Source of the DNA: JACSRF01 sp964504445
GTDB taxonomy: Bacteria; Chloroflexota; Anaerolineae; Promineifilales; Promineifilaceae
Assembly (NCBI GenBank): GCA_964504445.1
Contig: CAZDEO010000004.1
Location: 1-64,000 of the forward strand
Direction: 5' to 3'
Length of the DNA: 64,000 bases
Shown here: one piece after another, positions 41,488 to 50,161 of the stretch
Position numbering within the stretch: position 1 is the first letter of the stretch
Layout of the letters: each line of letters starts with the position of its first letter
The notes under the pieces: generated by a model
Databases searched by the model: none
What the model saw: only the letters and a program-made list of their open reading frames with translations
Told to the model about the DNA's origin: nothing
Translations under genes and position numbers: made by a program

Positions 41488-43989
41488 ATGAGCAAAATAT
41501 GGCAATGGGCAACAGCATTACTCTTGCTGGCAGCGGGCACGTTGGCCGCCCTGGGGTTCTGGCTCTTTGGCGATTTGCCAGCGCCCAACGCGATGACCCA
41601 GCGCCTGGTGCCACCCAGCGTGCGCATTGTGGATAGAAACGGCCGTCTCCTCTACGACGTTTTGGATGCCGAATACGGCCGTCACACCAACCTACCCCTC
41701 AGCCAGATACCCCTTACCCTCCAGCAGGCCACTATTGCCACCGAAGACCGCAACTTTTACGCCAATCCCGGCGTGGACGTGCAGGGCATCGTCCGTGCCT
41801 TCTGGATCAACCTGCGCGGTGGCGAAGTGCTGGCCGGCGGCAGCACCATCACCCAGCAGGTGGCCCGCAACCTGCTGCTAGACGCCGACGAACGCGCCCA
41901 GCGCACTCTGCGCCGCAAGCTGAGGGAAAGCTGGCTGGCCTGGCGCGTGGCCCGCCAACTGCCCAAAGAGGAGGTGCTGGCCCTTTACCTGAACCAGATG
42001 AACTACGGCGCCCTGGCCTATGGCGTGGAAGCCGCCGCCCAAACCTACTTTGGCAAACCCGCCGCCGACCTGACTTTGGCCGAAAGTGCCCTCATTGCCG
42101 GATTACCCCAGGCTCCCGCCCTTTACAACCCCTTTACCGACCCCGAAGCGGCCGAAGCGCGGCAGTTGGTGGTGCTAGACCTGATGCAAAAAGCGGGCTA
42201 CATTACCCAAGCAGCGCATGATTTGGCCGCCCGCCAGCCGTTGCGCTACGCCGCCACCCCATACCCCGTAAATGCCCCCCATTTTGTGATGATGGTGCAG
42301 GCCGAACTGGACGCCCTCTTCACGCCGCAGCAGCTTTACGGAAGCGGCGGCCTGACGGTACGCACCACCCTGGATTTAGACTGGCAGCAGCACGCGGAGA
42401 CGATTGTGGCCGAGCAGTTAGTACGGCTGAATCATCCGCCGGGGGGCGGCCCTAGCCATAACGCGCAAAATGGGGCGCTGGTGGCTTTGGACGTACCTGG
42501 TGGGGAAGTGCGGGCGCTGGTGGGCAGCCCAAACTATTTCGATGCAGAGATTGGCGGGGCGATTAACATGGCCATTCAGCCGCGCCAGCCCGGTTCGGCG
42601 CTGAAGCCGCTGATTTATGCTGCCGCTCTGGAGCCGGAAACGCCGCCGGTGTGGACGGCCGCTACGATGTTGCCTGACGTGCGCACTGTGTTTACCACCA
42701 ACGAGGGGGAAAGCTATGTGCCGGTAAATTTCTCGCGGGATGAGCATGGGCCGGTGCTGCTGCGACAGGCGCTAGCCTCCTCGCTCAATATTCCGGCGGT
42801 GCTGGCGCTGGATGCGGTAGGGGTGGATGCGGCGGTGGCATTGGCGCAGAAGGCGGGCATTCACACCCTGGGCGACCCCGACGAGTATGATTTGTCTTTC
42901 GCCCTGGGGGGTGGGCCGGTGCGGCTGCTGGATTTAACGGCCGTGTACGGGGCCTTTGCCAGCGGGGGCTATCGGGTGACACCGCAAATTATTATAGATG
43001 TGACGGATGTGCGAGGCGCGGTGGTGTATACGGCCGTTCCTCCTGACGCAGTACGGGTTTTGGATGAGCGTGTCGCCTGGCTGGTTAGCGACATCCTCAG
43101 CGACGATGAGGCGCGGCTGCTGGGCTTTGGCCGCAACAGCCTGCTGAACATCGGGCGCACGGCCGCCGCCAAAACTGGCACGACCAATGATTTTCACGAC
43201 AACTGGACGGTAGGCTACACGCCAGACCTGGTGGTGGGGGTGTGGGTGGGCAACGCCACCAACGAACCGATGCACGACGTGACTGGGCTGAGCGGCGCGG
43301 GGCCGGTGTGGCATTACTTCATGCGCACGGTGCTGGCTGGGCAGCCGGACAAGCCTTTTGCCCAGCCGCCGGGGTTGGTGATACTGGAGGTGTGCGCTTT
43401 TTCTGGCCTGCTGCCGACGGAAGAGTGCCCGTACCGGCAGCGGGAATGGTTCCTGGCGGGTACGCAGCCGGTGGCGGAGGACAGCTTTTACCGGCAGGTA
43501 ACGCTGGACAGGGCGACGGGACTTTTGGCTAATGCGGCCACGCCGCCGGAGCGGCAGGTGGCGCAGTTGGCGCTGGATTTGCCAGCACAGTTTCATCCCT
43601 GGGCGCGGGCGCAGGGGCTGCTGCTGTGGGATGATTTGCTGTTGGCCAGTGGAGGGCAGGAAAGTGGTGGTGGGGAAACGGCCGTTTCCGCTAATCTTAC
43701 CCCCTTGCGCCTGGTAGCCCCAGACCCCAACGCCCAGTTTCGCCTCAGCTCGACCATGCCGGCGGCGGCGCAGCGGCTGCGGGTAGAGGCGGTAGCTTCC
43801 GGCACCGACCTGCGGGAGGTGACGCTGTGGCTGGATGGCGAACCGCTGGCAACGCTGACCCAGCCGCCTTATGCGGCGTGGTGGCCTTTAACGGAAGGGG
43901 CGCATGAGGTCTGGGCCACGGCCGTTACCTTGCGGGGGGAGGCGGTGCGGAGTACGATCGTTACCTTTATGGTAAATGGGCAAGAGTGA
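41488..43989 (+). CDS. pbpC: Penicillin-binding protein 1C
   Basis: An 833-aa bifunctional peptidoglycan synthase. An N-terminal membrane anchor (about 8-28) is followed by a GT51 transglycosylase (ATEDRNFYANPGVD near residue 85; GGSTITQQVARNLLL; KLRESWLAWRVARQLPKEEVLALYLNQMNYG) and a transpeptidase with SxxK in PGSALKPLIYAAAL (Ser near 370), SSLNIPAV and KTGTTNDFHDNW. The Cys-bearing segment EVCAFSGLLPTEECP and the C-terminal beta domain are those of PBP1C rather than PBP1A. It acts outside the membrane in wall synthesis. Seven or more in-frame ACGGCCGT octamers occur in it. Confidence 0.93.
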   Translation: MSKIWQWATALLLLAAGTLAALGFWLFGDLPAPNAMTQRLVPPSVRIVDRNGRLLYDVLDAEYGRHTNLPLSQIPLTLQQATIATEDRNFYANPGVDVQGIVRAFWINLRGGEVLAGGSTITQQVARNLLLDADERAQRTLRRKLRESWLAWRVARQLPKEEVLALYLNQMNYGALAYGVEAAAQTYFGKPAADLTLAESALIAGLPQAPALYNPFTDPEAAEARQLVVLDLMQKAGYITQAAHDLAARQPLRYAATPYPVNAPHFVMMVQAELDALFTPQQLYGSGGLTVRTTLDLDWQQHAETIVAEQLVRLNHPPGGGPSHNAQNGALVALDVPGGEVRALVGSPNYFDAEIGGAINMAIQPRQPGSALKPLIYAAALEPETPPVWTAATMLPDVRTVFTTNEGESYVPVNFSRDEHGPVLLRQALASSLNIPAVLALDAVGVDAAVALAQKAGIHTLGDPDEYDLSFALGGGPVRLLDLTAVYGAFASGGYRVTPQIIIDVTDVRGAVVYTAVPPDAVRVLDERVAWLVSDILSDDEARLLGFGRNSLLNIGRTAAAKTGTTNDFHDNWTVGYTPDLVVGVWVGNATNEPMHDVTGLSGAGPVWHYFMRTVLAGQPDKPFAQPPGLVILEVCAFSGLLPTEECPYRQREWFLAGTQPVAEDSFYRQVTLDRATGLLANAATPPERQVAQLALDLPAQFHPWARAQGLLLWDDLLLASGGQESGGGETAVSANLTPLRLVAPDPNAQFRLSSTMPAAAQRLRVEAVASGTDLREVTLWLDGEPLATLTQPPYAAWWPLTEGAHEVWATAVTLRGEAVRSTIVTFMVNGQE

Positions 43990-44018
43990 GTGGTGGGGGA
44001 ACGGCCGTCTTCCCTGAT

Positions 44019-44702
44019 TTAGTTCTCTTGAACGGCGGCTACCGTTTCGGCGCGGGCAATGGCTGTGGTAGCTAGTTGGGCTGCCACACACATTGTCGCC
44101 AGGTCGGACTGGTTGAACGGCCGTTCCTCGAATTTGTTGATAGCCTGTAAAACACCCATCACCCGTTCGTTATCTAATACTGGCACACAAACCATAGACC
44201 GGGTCTGAAAGCGAAAAGATTGATCAACGTTAGACGAAAACCTATGGTCACGTTGCACATCTTCAATGACGACAGGCTCTTTGTTTGTTGCTACCCAACC
44301 GGCAATGCCTGTGCCTAAGGAAATACGGTGACCAACCAGGCTGTGCTTTACTTGCCCATGGACAACAGCAAAAACCAATTCCTGATTTTCTTCATCAACC
44401 AGCATCAGCGAACCGTCACTGGCTCCGATGCTCAGCAAGGCGGATTGCAACACCCGTTCCAAGAGAGCGATGACATTCGTGTTTGCTGAAATGTTCATGG
44501 AGGCCTCTTGCAGCGTTCGCAGCGCCCTCAACTTTAAGCGCAGCTTCACAACCTCTTCTTGCAATTCTTCTACTTCTTCTTTCAAGCGCACATTCTCGCT
44601 TTGCAAAAATTGCAGCGTGCCGTGCATGTATTGGGTGGAAGCCAGTTTTTCTTTTTTTTGTGGGCTTTCTGCCTGACTAAATAGTTGTTTTAATGATTTC
44701 AT
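44019..44702 (-). CDS. GAF-domain protein with coiled-coil N-terminus
   Basis: A 227-aa protein. Residues about 25-70 form a coiled coil (QSENVRLKEEVEELQEEVVKL). The rest is a GAF domain (NTNVIALLERVLQSALLSIGASDGSLMLVD ... GTGIAGWVATNKEPVVIEDV ... SMVCVPVLDNERVMGVLQAINK). There is no catalytic output domain, so it is a sensor or adaptor acting through dimerisation. ATG 44702 with AAGGTG upstream is chosen over a longer open frame whose extra 42 residues look non-coding. It converges on pbpC. Confidence 0.85.
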   Translation of the reverse strand: MKSLKQLFSQAESPQKKEKLASTQYMHGTLQFLQSENVRLKEEVEELQEEVVKLRLKLRALRTLQEASMNISANTNVIALLERVLQSALLSIGASDGSLMLVDEENQELVFAVVHGQVKHSLVGHRISLGTGIAGWVATNKEPVVIEDVQRDHRFSSNVDQSFRFQTRSMVCVPVLDNERVMGVLQAINKFEERPFNQSDLATMCVAAQLATTAIARAETVAAVQEN

Positions 44703-44920
44703 CACCTTTCCCCAAAGGCAATGTTCGTTCTGCTGTGTTTTTAGCTGCCATGCAACGAATGTTGCCTGCTCTTGTTCAATGGGCCAACCAACCCGAAAAA
44801 CTTCCTGTACACCAGCACAGTATAACACAGAAAAACCACGCCCATTCAGGCAGGTTAATTAATGCCAGTTTGCACACCAGGTGAAACTGGCACTCTCAAT
44901 TTCCCAAAGAGATTTGGACA

Positions 44921-45241
44921 CTACAACATTGCTTTGGCCTGGGTAATCCAGTCTGCCGGGTCACCTTGCCACTCGGCCACTTTTGCAACTTCACGAAGAT
45001 GCTCAGGGGTTGAATGTGCCAGATCGGCAAAAGTGTTCAGCCCCGCATCCCGTAATCTTTGGGCAAAGGTCGGGCCAATACCGTTAATAATGGTAAGGTC
45101 ATCAATGGAGTGCCCTTTGTGTCCGTTGGTGGGCGCACCATATTTTTCGAAGAACAATCCTACCAGTCCACTCAGCAACTTTAAAGTATTTTTAGGATGT
45201 AGTATTTCTTTCATAGCACCAGCCGTTAGTTGGATTTCCAT
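44921..45241 (-). CDS. Helix-hairpin-helix domain protein
   Basis: A 106-aa protein with a C-terminal HhH unit: DDLTIINGIGPTFAQRLRDAGLNTFADLAHSTPEHL, similar to the pairs found near the ends of ribosomal and DNA-binding proteins. The N-terminus is short and partly hydrophobic. It may bind nucleic acid. It is divergent from the WXG100 gene. Confidence 0.78.
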   Translation of the reverse strand: MEIQLTAGAMKEILHPKNTLKLLSGLVGLFFEKYGAPTNGHKGHSIDDLTIINGIGPTFAQRLRDAGLNTFADLAHSTPEHLREVAKVAEWQGDPADWITQAKAML

Positions 45242-45339
45242 GACATTCCTCCATAAACAGTCAACGCCCTGACGGGGTTGTTTTTTGTATGACGCACTGC
45301 ATTATAACATAAATGACACCCATTATGTACTGTTTACGC

Positions 45340-45368
45340 TTGATTTTGCTACGGGGAATCATTAGACT
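45340..45368 (+). promoter_or_regulatory. Promoter of the WXG100 gene
   Basis: TTGATT (45340-45345) and TAGACT (45363-45368) are 17 bp apart. A GGAGG ribosome site follows at 45398-45402, 7 bp before the ATG. Confidence 0.6.
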
Positions 45369-45409
45369 GTCAATATTACAAGGAGCAGCAAGATTATGGA
45401 GGCAGACCA

Positions 45410-46294
45410 ATGAGCGAAACGGTTTTTCAGGCCCAATTTGAAGATTTAGAAGAGATTGCCAGACGTTTTGACCAGCAGGCACAGGAAAATGACCAGCTAC
45501 GCACAATGGTGGCGCAGCGCCTGGAGACTTTACGCAGTGGCGGTTGGATTGGCATGGGTTCTGAAGCCTTTTACGCGGAGATGGATGAGCAAGTTATGCC
45601 GGCATTAAAGCGCTTGAGCGATGCCTTAACCGAAGGTAACTATGTTACCCGCCAGATTTTGGATATGCTGCAAGTGGCGGAAGAAGAAGCGGCAAATACA
45701 ATTCAGACCGAGCCGGCGGGCGCGGCTGTGCCCGCGACTGGTGGTATGGCTGGGGCAGCTGGCAGTGGAGGAAGCGCTGGCGGTGCGGGTGTTGGTTCAG
45801 GCGACGCTGGCGCCGCAGTTGGTGGCACGACGAGTGGCGCCGGCTCGGCAGGCGGCAGCGGTGGTGCTGCCGGCGGTGGACAGGCAGGTAGTGGGCAGGC
45901 GAATTTTGGCACAGGTGACCAGGGGGTGGCTGTGGGGCCGCAGAGTGACAGCAGAACAGGCGGCCCTACCGCAAGCGGCACCGGTGCGGGACCAGGAAGC
46001 AGTGGTGGTCAGGGAACGGTTTTTGGTGGTCGGGATGTACTGGCGGCTGGTGGGGTAACGGGTGGTAGCGGACCTGTTGCGGGTGGTGCGACTGCAGCCG
46101 GCGGCCCGCCAACGGAGGCGGGGACTGCTGAGGCGGCGGGCGATTCGGCGGGTGCTGCGGCTAAGGGAGCAGCTGTGGCGGCCGCCGTTGGCGCAGTGGG
46201 TGCAGGGGCGGGCGCCGCAAAGTTGGCCGCCGATGATGTGACGGGCACTGCCCAAAAGCTGGGCAAGAAGAAGGGAAACCCGCAAAATGACTGA
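45410..46294 (+). CDS. WXG100-family protein with Gly/Ala-rich tail
   Basis: A 294-aa protein. Residues 1-100 are a WXG100 (EsxA-like) helical hairpin with the turn motif GGWIGMG (Trp 46, Gly 48) and helices EIARRFDQQAQENDQLRTM and AFYAEMDEQVMPALKRLSDAL. From about residue 105 the chain is low-complexity Gly/Ala/Ser/Thr, ending in a basic KLGKKKGNPQND. WXG100 proteins are usually about 100 aa and are secreted by EssC/type VII ATPases; no such ATPase is in the window. The tail may be a surface-exposed or structural segment. Confidence 0.82.
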   Translation: MSETVFQAQFEDLEEIARRFDQQAQENDQLRTMVAQRLETLRSGGWIGMGSEAFYAEMDEQVMPALKRLSDALTEGNYVTRQILDMLQVAEEEAANTIQTEPAGAAVPATGGMAGAAGSGGSAGGAGVGSGDAGAAVGGTTSGAGSAGGSGGAAGGGQAGSGQANFGTGDQGVAVGPQSDSRTGGPTASGTGAGPGSSGGQGTVFGGRDVLAAGGVTGGSGPVAGGATAAGGPPTEAGTAEAAGDSAGAAAKGAAVAAAVGAVGAGAGAAKLAADDVTGTAQKLGKKKGNPQND

Positions 46295-46340
46295 TTGCGG
46301 GTGGAAATCTTTGAGTTTCTGATAGGCTGGATGGATTTTG

Positions 46341-46371
46341 AAACGGCCGTCTCACAAAGAGACGGCCGTTT
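46341..46371. terminator. Bidirectional terminator built from two ACGGCCGT octamers
   Basis: AAACGGCCGTCTC and GAGACGGCCGTTT form a perfect 13-bp stem with loop ACAAA between convergent genes. Each arm contains one copy of the genome's over-represented octamer. T-rich bases flank both sides. Confidence 0.8.
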
Positions 46372-46373
46372 AT

Positions 46374-47627
46374 TTATGCCTGGTTGTTGCGCAGGGTAGA
46401 AAACAAGCGCCGCCAATGGAGAGCTGTATCTGAGAGCAGGGTGTCGGCGCGGAAGAAGCGGGCCGAAATTAGCACCATGATGTAGGTAAATAAGGCCAAC
46501 CCACCCAGGCTAACTAATATTTGCCAGGTGGGTACCGTGGTGGCAACCATGCGCGTCATCATAGCCACCGGCGCTGTCAGGGGAATAAGGCTGAGTACCG
46601 TAGCCAGCGTGCCATTAGGGGACTCAATGAAGGCAAAGTTCATCCATAGGGGAATAAGCAGCGGAAGGATGATCAGAAAAGTAAATTGGCCGCCTTCCCT
46701 GGCGCTCGGAGCCAGCGCGCCGACTGCGCCCATCATTGAAGCGTAAAGAAGGTAACCCAAGAGAAAGAAAGCCACCCCCCAGGCAATAAAACCCTCGGGC
46801 AGTGCCAGGCTGGCGGCTGATTCCAGGGTTTCGCGCAGCCGGTCAAAGGCTAACAGTCCGCCGCCTGCCCAAAAAGAAAGCTGCAAGAGAGCGACCAGAC
46901 TCAGGCCCAGCACCTTCCCGAGCATTAATTCGCGGGGGCGCAGGGCAACAAGCAGTACTTCGGCCGTGCGGTTTTCCTTTTCACGGGAGACGCTTTGCAG
47001 CATGTAGCCGCTGCTCATGGTGATGAGGAAGAAGAAGATGAACATGACGGCAAAGGGCACAAAGAAGGTAAATGGATTATCCGTGCCAGTTTCGGCTATT
47101 TCTTGGGGACCTAACTGTTGGGGGTAAATGGAAAACGTAGGATTGGTGTACACCAATGCCTTTGTCTCGTCGCCGCTGAGGGCATAGCTGATGACAAAAT
47201 CAAAGAGGGGTTCGTCAATGATGGAGAATGGGCTGAAATCAGCGCTTACCAGGCGCAATGAACCGGTCTGCATGAAATCTGCCGGAATGATGTAATATTG
47301 GTCGATGACACCGCTTTCCAGGGCGCTGTTGGCTATCTCTTCACTGTCGAATTTTTGCAGCAATCCAGGTGGGATACTGCTGGGAAGCTCGGTAATAAGC
47401 TCCGCATGGTCTACAAAGCCTATAAGGGTAGGCTGTTGGACCTGGCTCAGGTCGAGGCCAGGAATCAGGGTGGGGGTATTGTCGGCAACGACGTTTTGCG
47501 CCATGACCTGAGAGCCAATATTGAGCAAGATGATAAAACCAGGCAGCACAAAGGTCGTGACCCAGAAGGAGGGCTTTTGGATGGTGCTAAGAAACTCGTG
47601 TTTGAGCACAATTAGGATGTTTCGCAT
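46374..47627 (-). CDS. ABC transporter permease, ABC-2/NatB type (second permease)
   Basis: A 417-aa permease of the ABC-2 class. One N-terminal membrane helix (WVTTFVLPGFIILLNIGS) is followed by a ~150-aa extracytoplasmic domain and about five further helices (TFFVPFAVMFIFFFLITMS, LSLVALLQLSFWAGGGLLAF and others), with the family segment MLQSVSREKENRTAEVLL. It is a diverged paralogue of the next gene upstream, with which it probably pairs as a heterodimer driven by the ATPase at 48930-49841. The NatAB type exports Na+; the substrate here is not known. Confidence 0.9.
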   Translation of the reverse strand: MRNILIVLKHEFLSTIQKPSFWVTTFVLPGFIILLNIGSQVMAQNVVADNTPTLIPGLDLSQVQQPTLIGFVDHAELITELPSSIPPGLLQKFDSEEIANSALESGVIDQYYIIPADFMQTGSLRLVSADFSPFSIIDEPLFDFVISYALSGDETKALVYTNPTFSIYPQQLGPQEIAETGTDNPFTFFVPFAVMFIFFFLITMSSGYMLQSVSREKENRTAEVLLVALRPRELMLGKVLGLSLVALLQLSFWAGGGLLAFDRLRETLESAASLALPEGFIAWGVAFFLLGYLLYASMMGAVGALAPSAREGGQFTFLIILPLLIPLWMNFAFIESPNGTLATVLSLIPLTAPVAMMTRMVATTVPTWQILVSLGGLALFTYIMVLISARFFRADTLLSDTALHWRRLFSTLRNNQA

Positions 47628-47699
47628 AACTTAACTCCGTTATTTGCCGTTTACTGCTTTTTACGCAGGTAGAACTTGGATCATGGGCGTGCAGTGGGT

Positions 47700-48905
47700 T
47701 TAGCGGTTGCGCACAGCCGCCCAAACGTTGCGCAGTTTCAAGCTCTGACCGTAGCGTAGCATGCCCACGCGGAAGATTCGGGCGGAGGCGATGATGCTGA
47801 GAACGGCCATGCCCACTAAAATTAGCCAGCTTGCCACCACCTGCCACATGGGCACCACGCTTAAAGCCCAGCGCATCATGACGCTGAAAAAGGCCGTGGT
47901 GGGAAAAAGCGTCAATCCCACTAAAATGGGGCTGTTAGGCTGTTCCAGGAAAAAAACAATAAAGAAGAAGGGCGCTAGAAAAAGCAAATTTAGAATACCA
48001 GCAATTTGCTGCCCTTGCTGTAACTCTGTTACGGCGCCACCTATGGCTGTCATCATTCCCGCAACCAGGGCATAGGAGGGTAGGAAAAACGCTGCCGCAA
48101 TAACCAGTAGTGTCCAGGGAATGGTGATGCCAGACAGCAGCGGAATGTAGTTAGCGCCAATGACCAGCAGCACAATGCCAATGACAAGCCAAATAAAAAG
48201 CTGGGTCAGGGATACAGCCATCAACCCCAGCGCTTTGCCGCCAATCATTTGCAGTGGTGTCATGGAGGTTATCATCACTTCCATAGTGCGGTTTTCTTTT
48301 TCGTCGGTGACGACTTGCAGTAAGTAACCGGCGGACCCCATGACTAAAATGATGAAGAGAAAGGCGGCTACAAAAGGCAGAACGAAATTGATGGGATTAC
48401 TGCTGTCAATTTCTCGCCCGCCATCAATGGAGCGGACAATGAGTTTAGGACCTTCCAGCAACAAGTGTTGTTGGTCAGTTGGTTCCTGGGCAGCCAGGTT
48501 GGCGCGAATAAAATCGCCAAAACTACGACGGACTCTGTCGGCAGGGCTGTCGTCCCAATAGAAAAGTTGTACGGCACGCGATTCCAGGTAATCGCTGGGC
48601 AGCACGTAGAAGGCTTGAATATCTCCGGACGTTAAGGCTTCTTGGGCGGCTGCCTCATCAGCGAAAGCGCGCAGCTCCACCATATCATTGTTTACGGTGG
48701 CGGGAGGGGTAATTGCGGCGGCCAAAATGCCAGCATGATCGACGTAGCCTACGGGACGGCCGTCTTCCCCGCGCACGGTGATGAAGATAGTTAACCCGAT
48801 GGCAAAAATCATAATCAATGGAAGGCTGAGGGTGCCGAGCAAGAAGCTGCGCTTGCCGACCATTTTGCGGTATTCATGTTTGGCCATGAGCCAGAAGTTA
48901 CGCAT
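47700..48905 (-). CDS. ABC transporter permease, ABC-2/NatB type (first permease)
   Basis: A 401-aa permease with the same layout as its neighbour: N-terminal helix (LLGTLSLPLIMIFAIGLTIF), a large external domain with EDGRPVGYVDHAG, then LLQVVTDEKENRTMEVMITSMTP and five C-terminal helices. It starts 24 bp after the ATPase gene's stop. The 72-bp gap to the next permease contains a short 7-bp periodic stretch around TTTGCCGTTTACTGC. Confidence 0.9.
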   Translation of the reverse strand: MRNFWLMAKHEYRKMVGKRSFLLGTLSLPLIMIFAIGLTIFITVRGEDGRPVGYVDHAGILAAAITPPATVNNDMVELRAFADEAAAQEALTSGDIQAFYVLPSDYLESRAVQLFYWDDSPADRVRRSFGDFIRANLAAQEPTDQQHLLLEGPKLIVRSIDGGREIDSSNPINFVLPFVAAFLFIILVMGSAGYLLQVVTDEKENRTMEVMITSMTPLQMIGGKALGLMAVSLTQLFIWLVIGIVLLVIGANYIPLLSGITIPWTLLVIAAAFFLPSYALVAGMMTAIGGAVTELQQGQQIAGILNLLFLAPFFFIVFFLEQPNSPILVGLTLFPTTAFFSVMMRWALSVVPMWQVVASWLILVGMAVLSIIASARIFRVGMLRYGQSLKLRNVWAAVRNR

Positions 48906-48929
48906 GGTGGACTCCTTAAATGCTGAGAA

Positions 48930-49841
48930 TCAGTTACCTTTAACGACGGTCACAAAGATGTCGTCAAGCGAAGGCTGGGCGACCTCGAAGCGCTCGATTT
49001 TTACGTCAGGGCGGGTCGCCAAGGTCTGAAAGATGCTTTGGGGATCGACGCCAATTTCCAGGGCAAGATGGTGGATGCCGTTTTCACCACGGGTTTCACG
49101 CACGCCGGGAATTTCGCTGAGGTTGCCGTGCCCTTTTAGCTCAATGGCATTGCCGGCAAAATTGCGCTTAATTTCGTCAACCGGGCCATAAAGGACGTTA
49201 CGGCCGTTATTAATCAACACAATCCGCTGGCATAAGGCTTCCACCTGATACATCTGATGGGTAGACATGATGATGGTCTTGCCCGCCTGCCGCTGCTCCT
49301 CGATAATGTCTTTCGCCAGCCGGGTGTTTACCGGGTCCAGCCCGGAGAATGGTTCGTCCACGATGATGATGTCTGGATCGTGCAGCAGGGTGGCAATGAG
49401 CTGCGCTTTTTGCTGCATACCTTTGCTCAATTCTTGAATTTTCTTTTCGCGATGCTCGTAAAGGTCTAGCCGTTTTAGCCAATCAACCAGCCGACTGCGC
49501 GCATCTCCGGCGTCCATGCCTTTGAGGGTAGCCAAAAACACCAGGGTTGGTTCCAGCTTCAAATCTTTGTACAGTCCCCGATCTTCAGGCATGTAGCCGA
49601 TGCGGTGTTTGGTTTCTTCGGTCAGGGATCCACCAAAAATGCTGGTTTCCCCCGCATCAGGGCGAAATATATCTAGCATCATGCGAATGGTGGTTGTTTT
49701 CCCAGCTCCATTGGGTCCCAACAAGCCAAAAATTTCGCCCGGAAAGACTTCAAAAGAAACATCATCAACAGCCAGGACAGCGCCAAAGCGTTTTTTGACG
49801 GATTTAACAATAATGGTCGGTTTTTTGTTTTCAGATTTCAT
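48930..49841 (-). CDS. ABC transporter ATP-binding protein, NatA-like
   Basis: A 303-aa nucleotide-binding subunit. Walker A GLLGPNGAGKTTTIRMM is near residues 38-54, the signature reads LSKGMQQKAQL, Walker B is IIIVDEPFSGLDPVN, and the H-loop is MSTHQMYQVEALC. A C-terminal ~80-aa extension ending SLDDIFVTVVKGN is typical of exporters of the NatA/CcmA-like group. First gene of a three-gene operon with the two permeases downstream. Confidence 0.94.
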   Translation of the reverse strand: MKSENKKPTIIVKSVKKRFGAVLAVDDVSFEVFPGEIFGLLGPNGAGKTTTIRMMLDIFRPDAGETSIFGGSLTEETKHRIGYMPEDRGLYKDLKLEPTLVFLATLKGMDAGDARSRLVDWLKRLDLYEHREKKIQELSKGMQQKAQLIATLLHDPDIIIVDEPFSGLDPVNTRLAKDIIEEQRQAGKTIIMSTHQMYQVEALCQRIVLINNGRNVLYGPVDEIKRNFAGNAIELKGHGNLSEIPGVRETRGENGIHHLALEIGVDPQSIFQTLATRPDVKIERFEVAQPSLDDIFVTVVKGN

Positions 49842-50161
49842 GGAATCCTTCCTGTATGGGAGTGAAATGAGTGCTAAACAGAGACAGCAGCCATCTTATG
49901 ATCACATTTTCTATACGGGGGTGTTTGGTTTAGGTTGTGCATTTTACCACAAGTTTGACCGGTTCATTTCGCTGGCGGAGATTAGTGGGGTGATGAAGCG
50001 TATTTGCCGCTTTCTCATTGACTCTTCATCTGCACTTTCTGTCTGGAAATAACTGAATTGGGGATCAAAGGTGGGTTTTTCTATGATGGCGGATATTGAT
50101 TTTGCTAAGGGTTCTATTATGCTATATGCGATTAATTAGTGGGCAAAATAGTAGGAAGCGC
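49842..50161. other. Gap between the ABC operon and the SGNH-like genes
   Basis: A 320-bp divergent intergenic stretch, A/T-richer than its surroundings. It should hold promoters for both directions, but no pair of boxes is convincing. An AGGA lies before the ATG at 50162. I see no gene in it. Confidence 0.5.
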
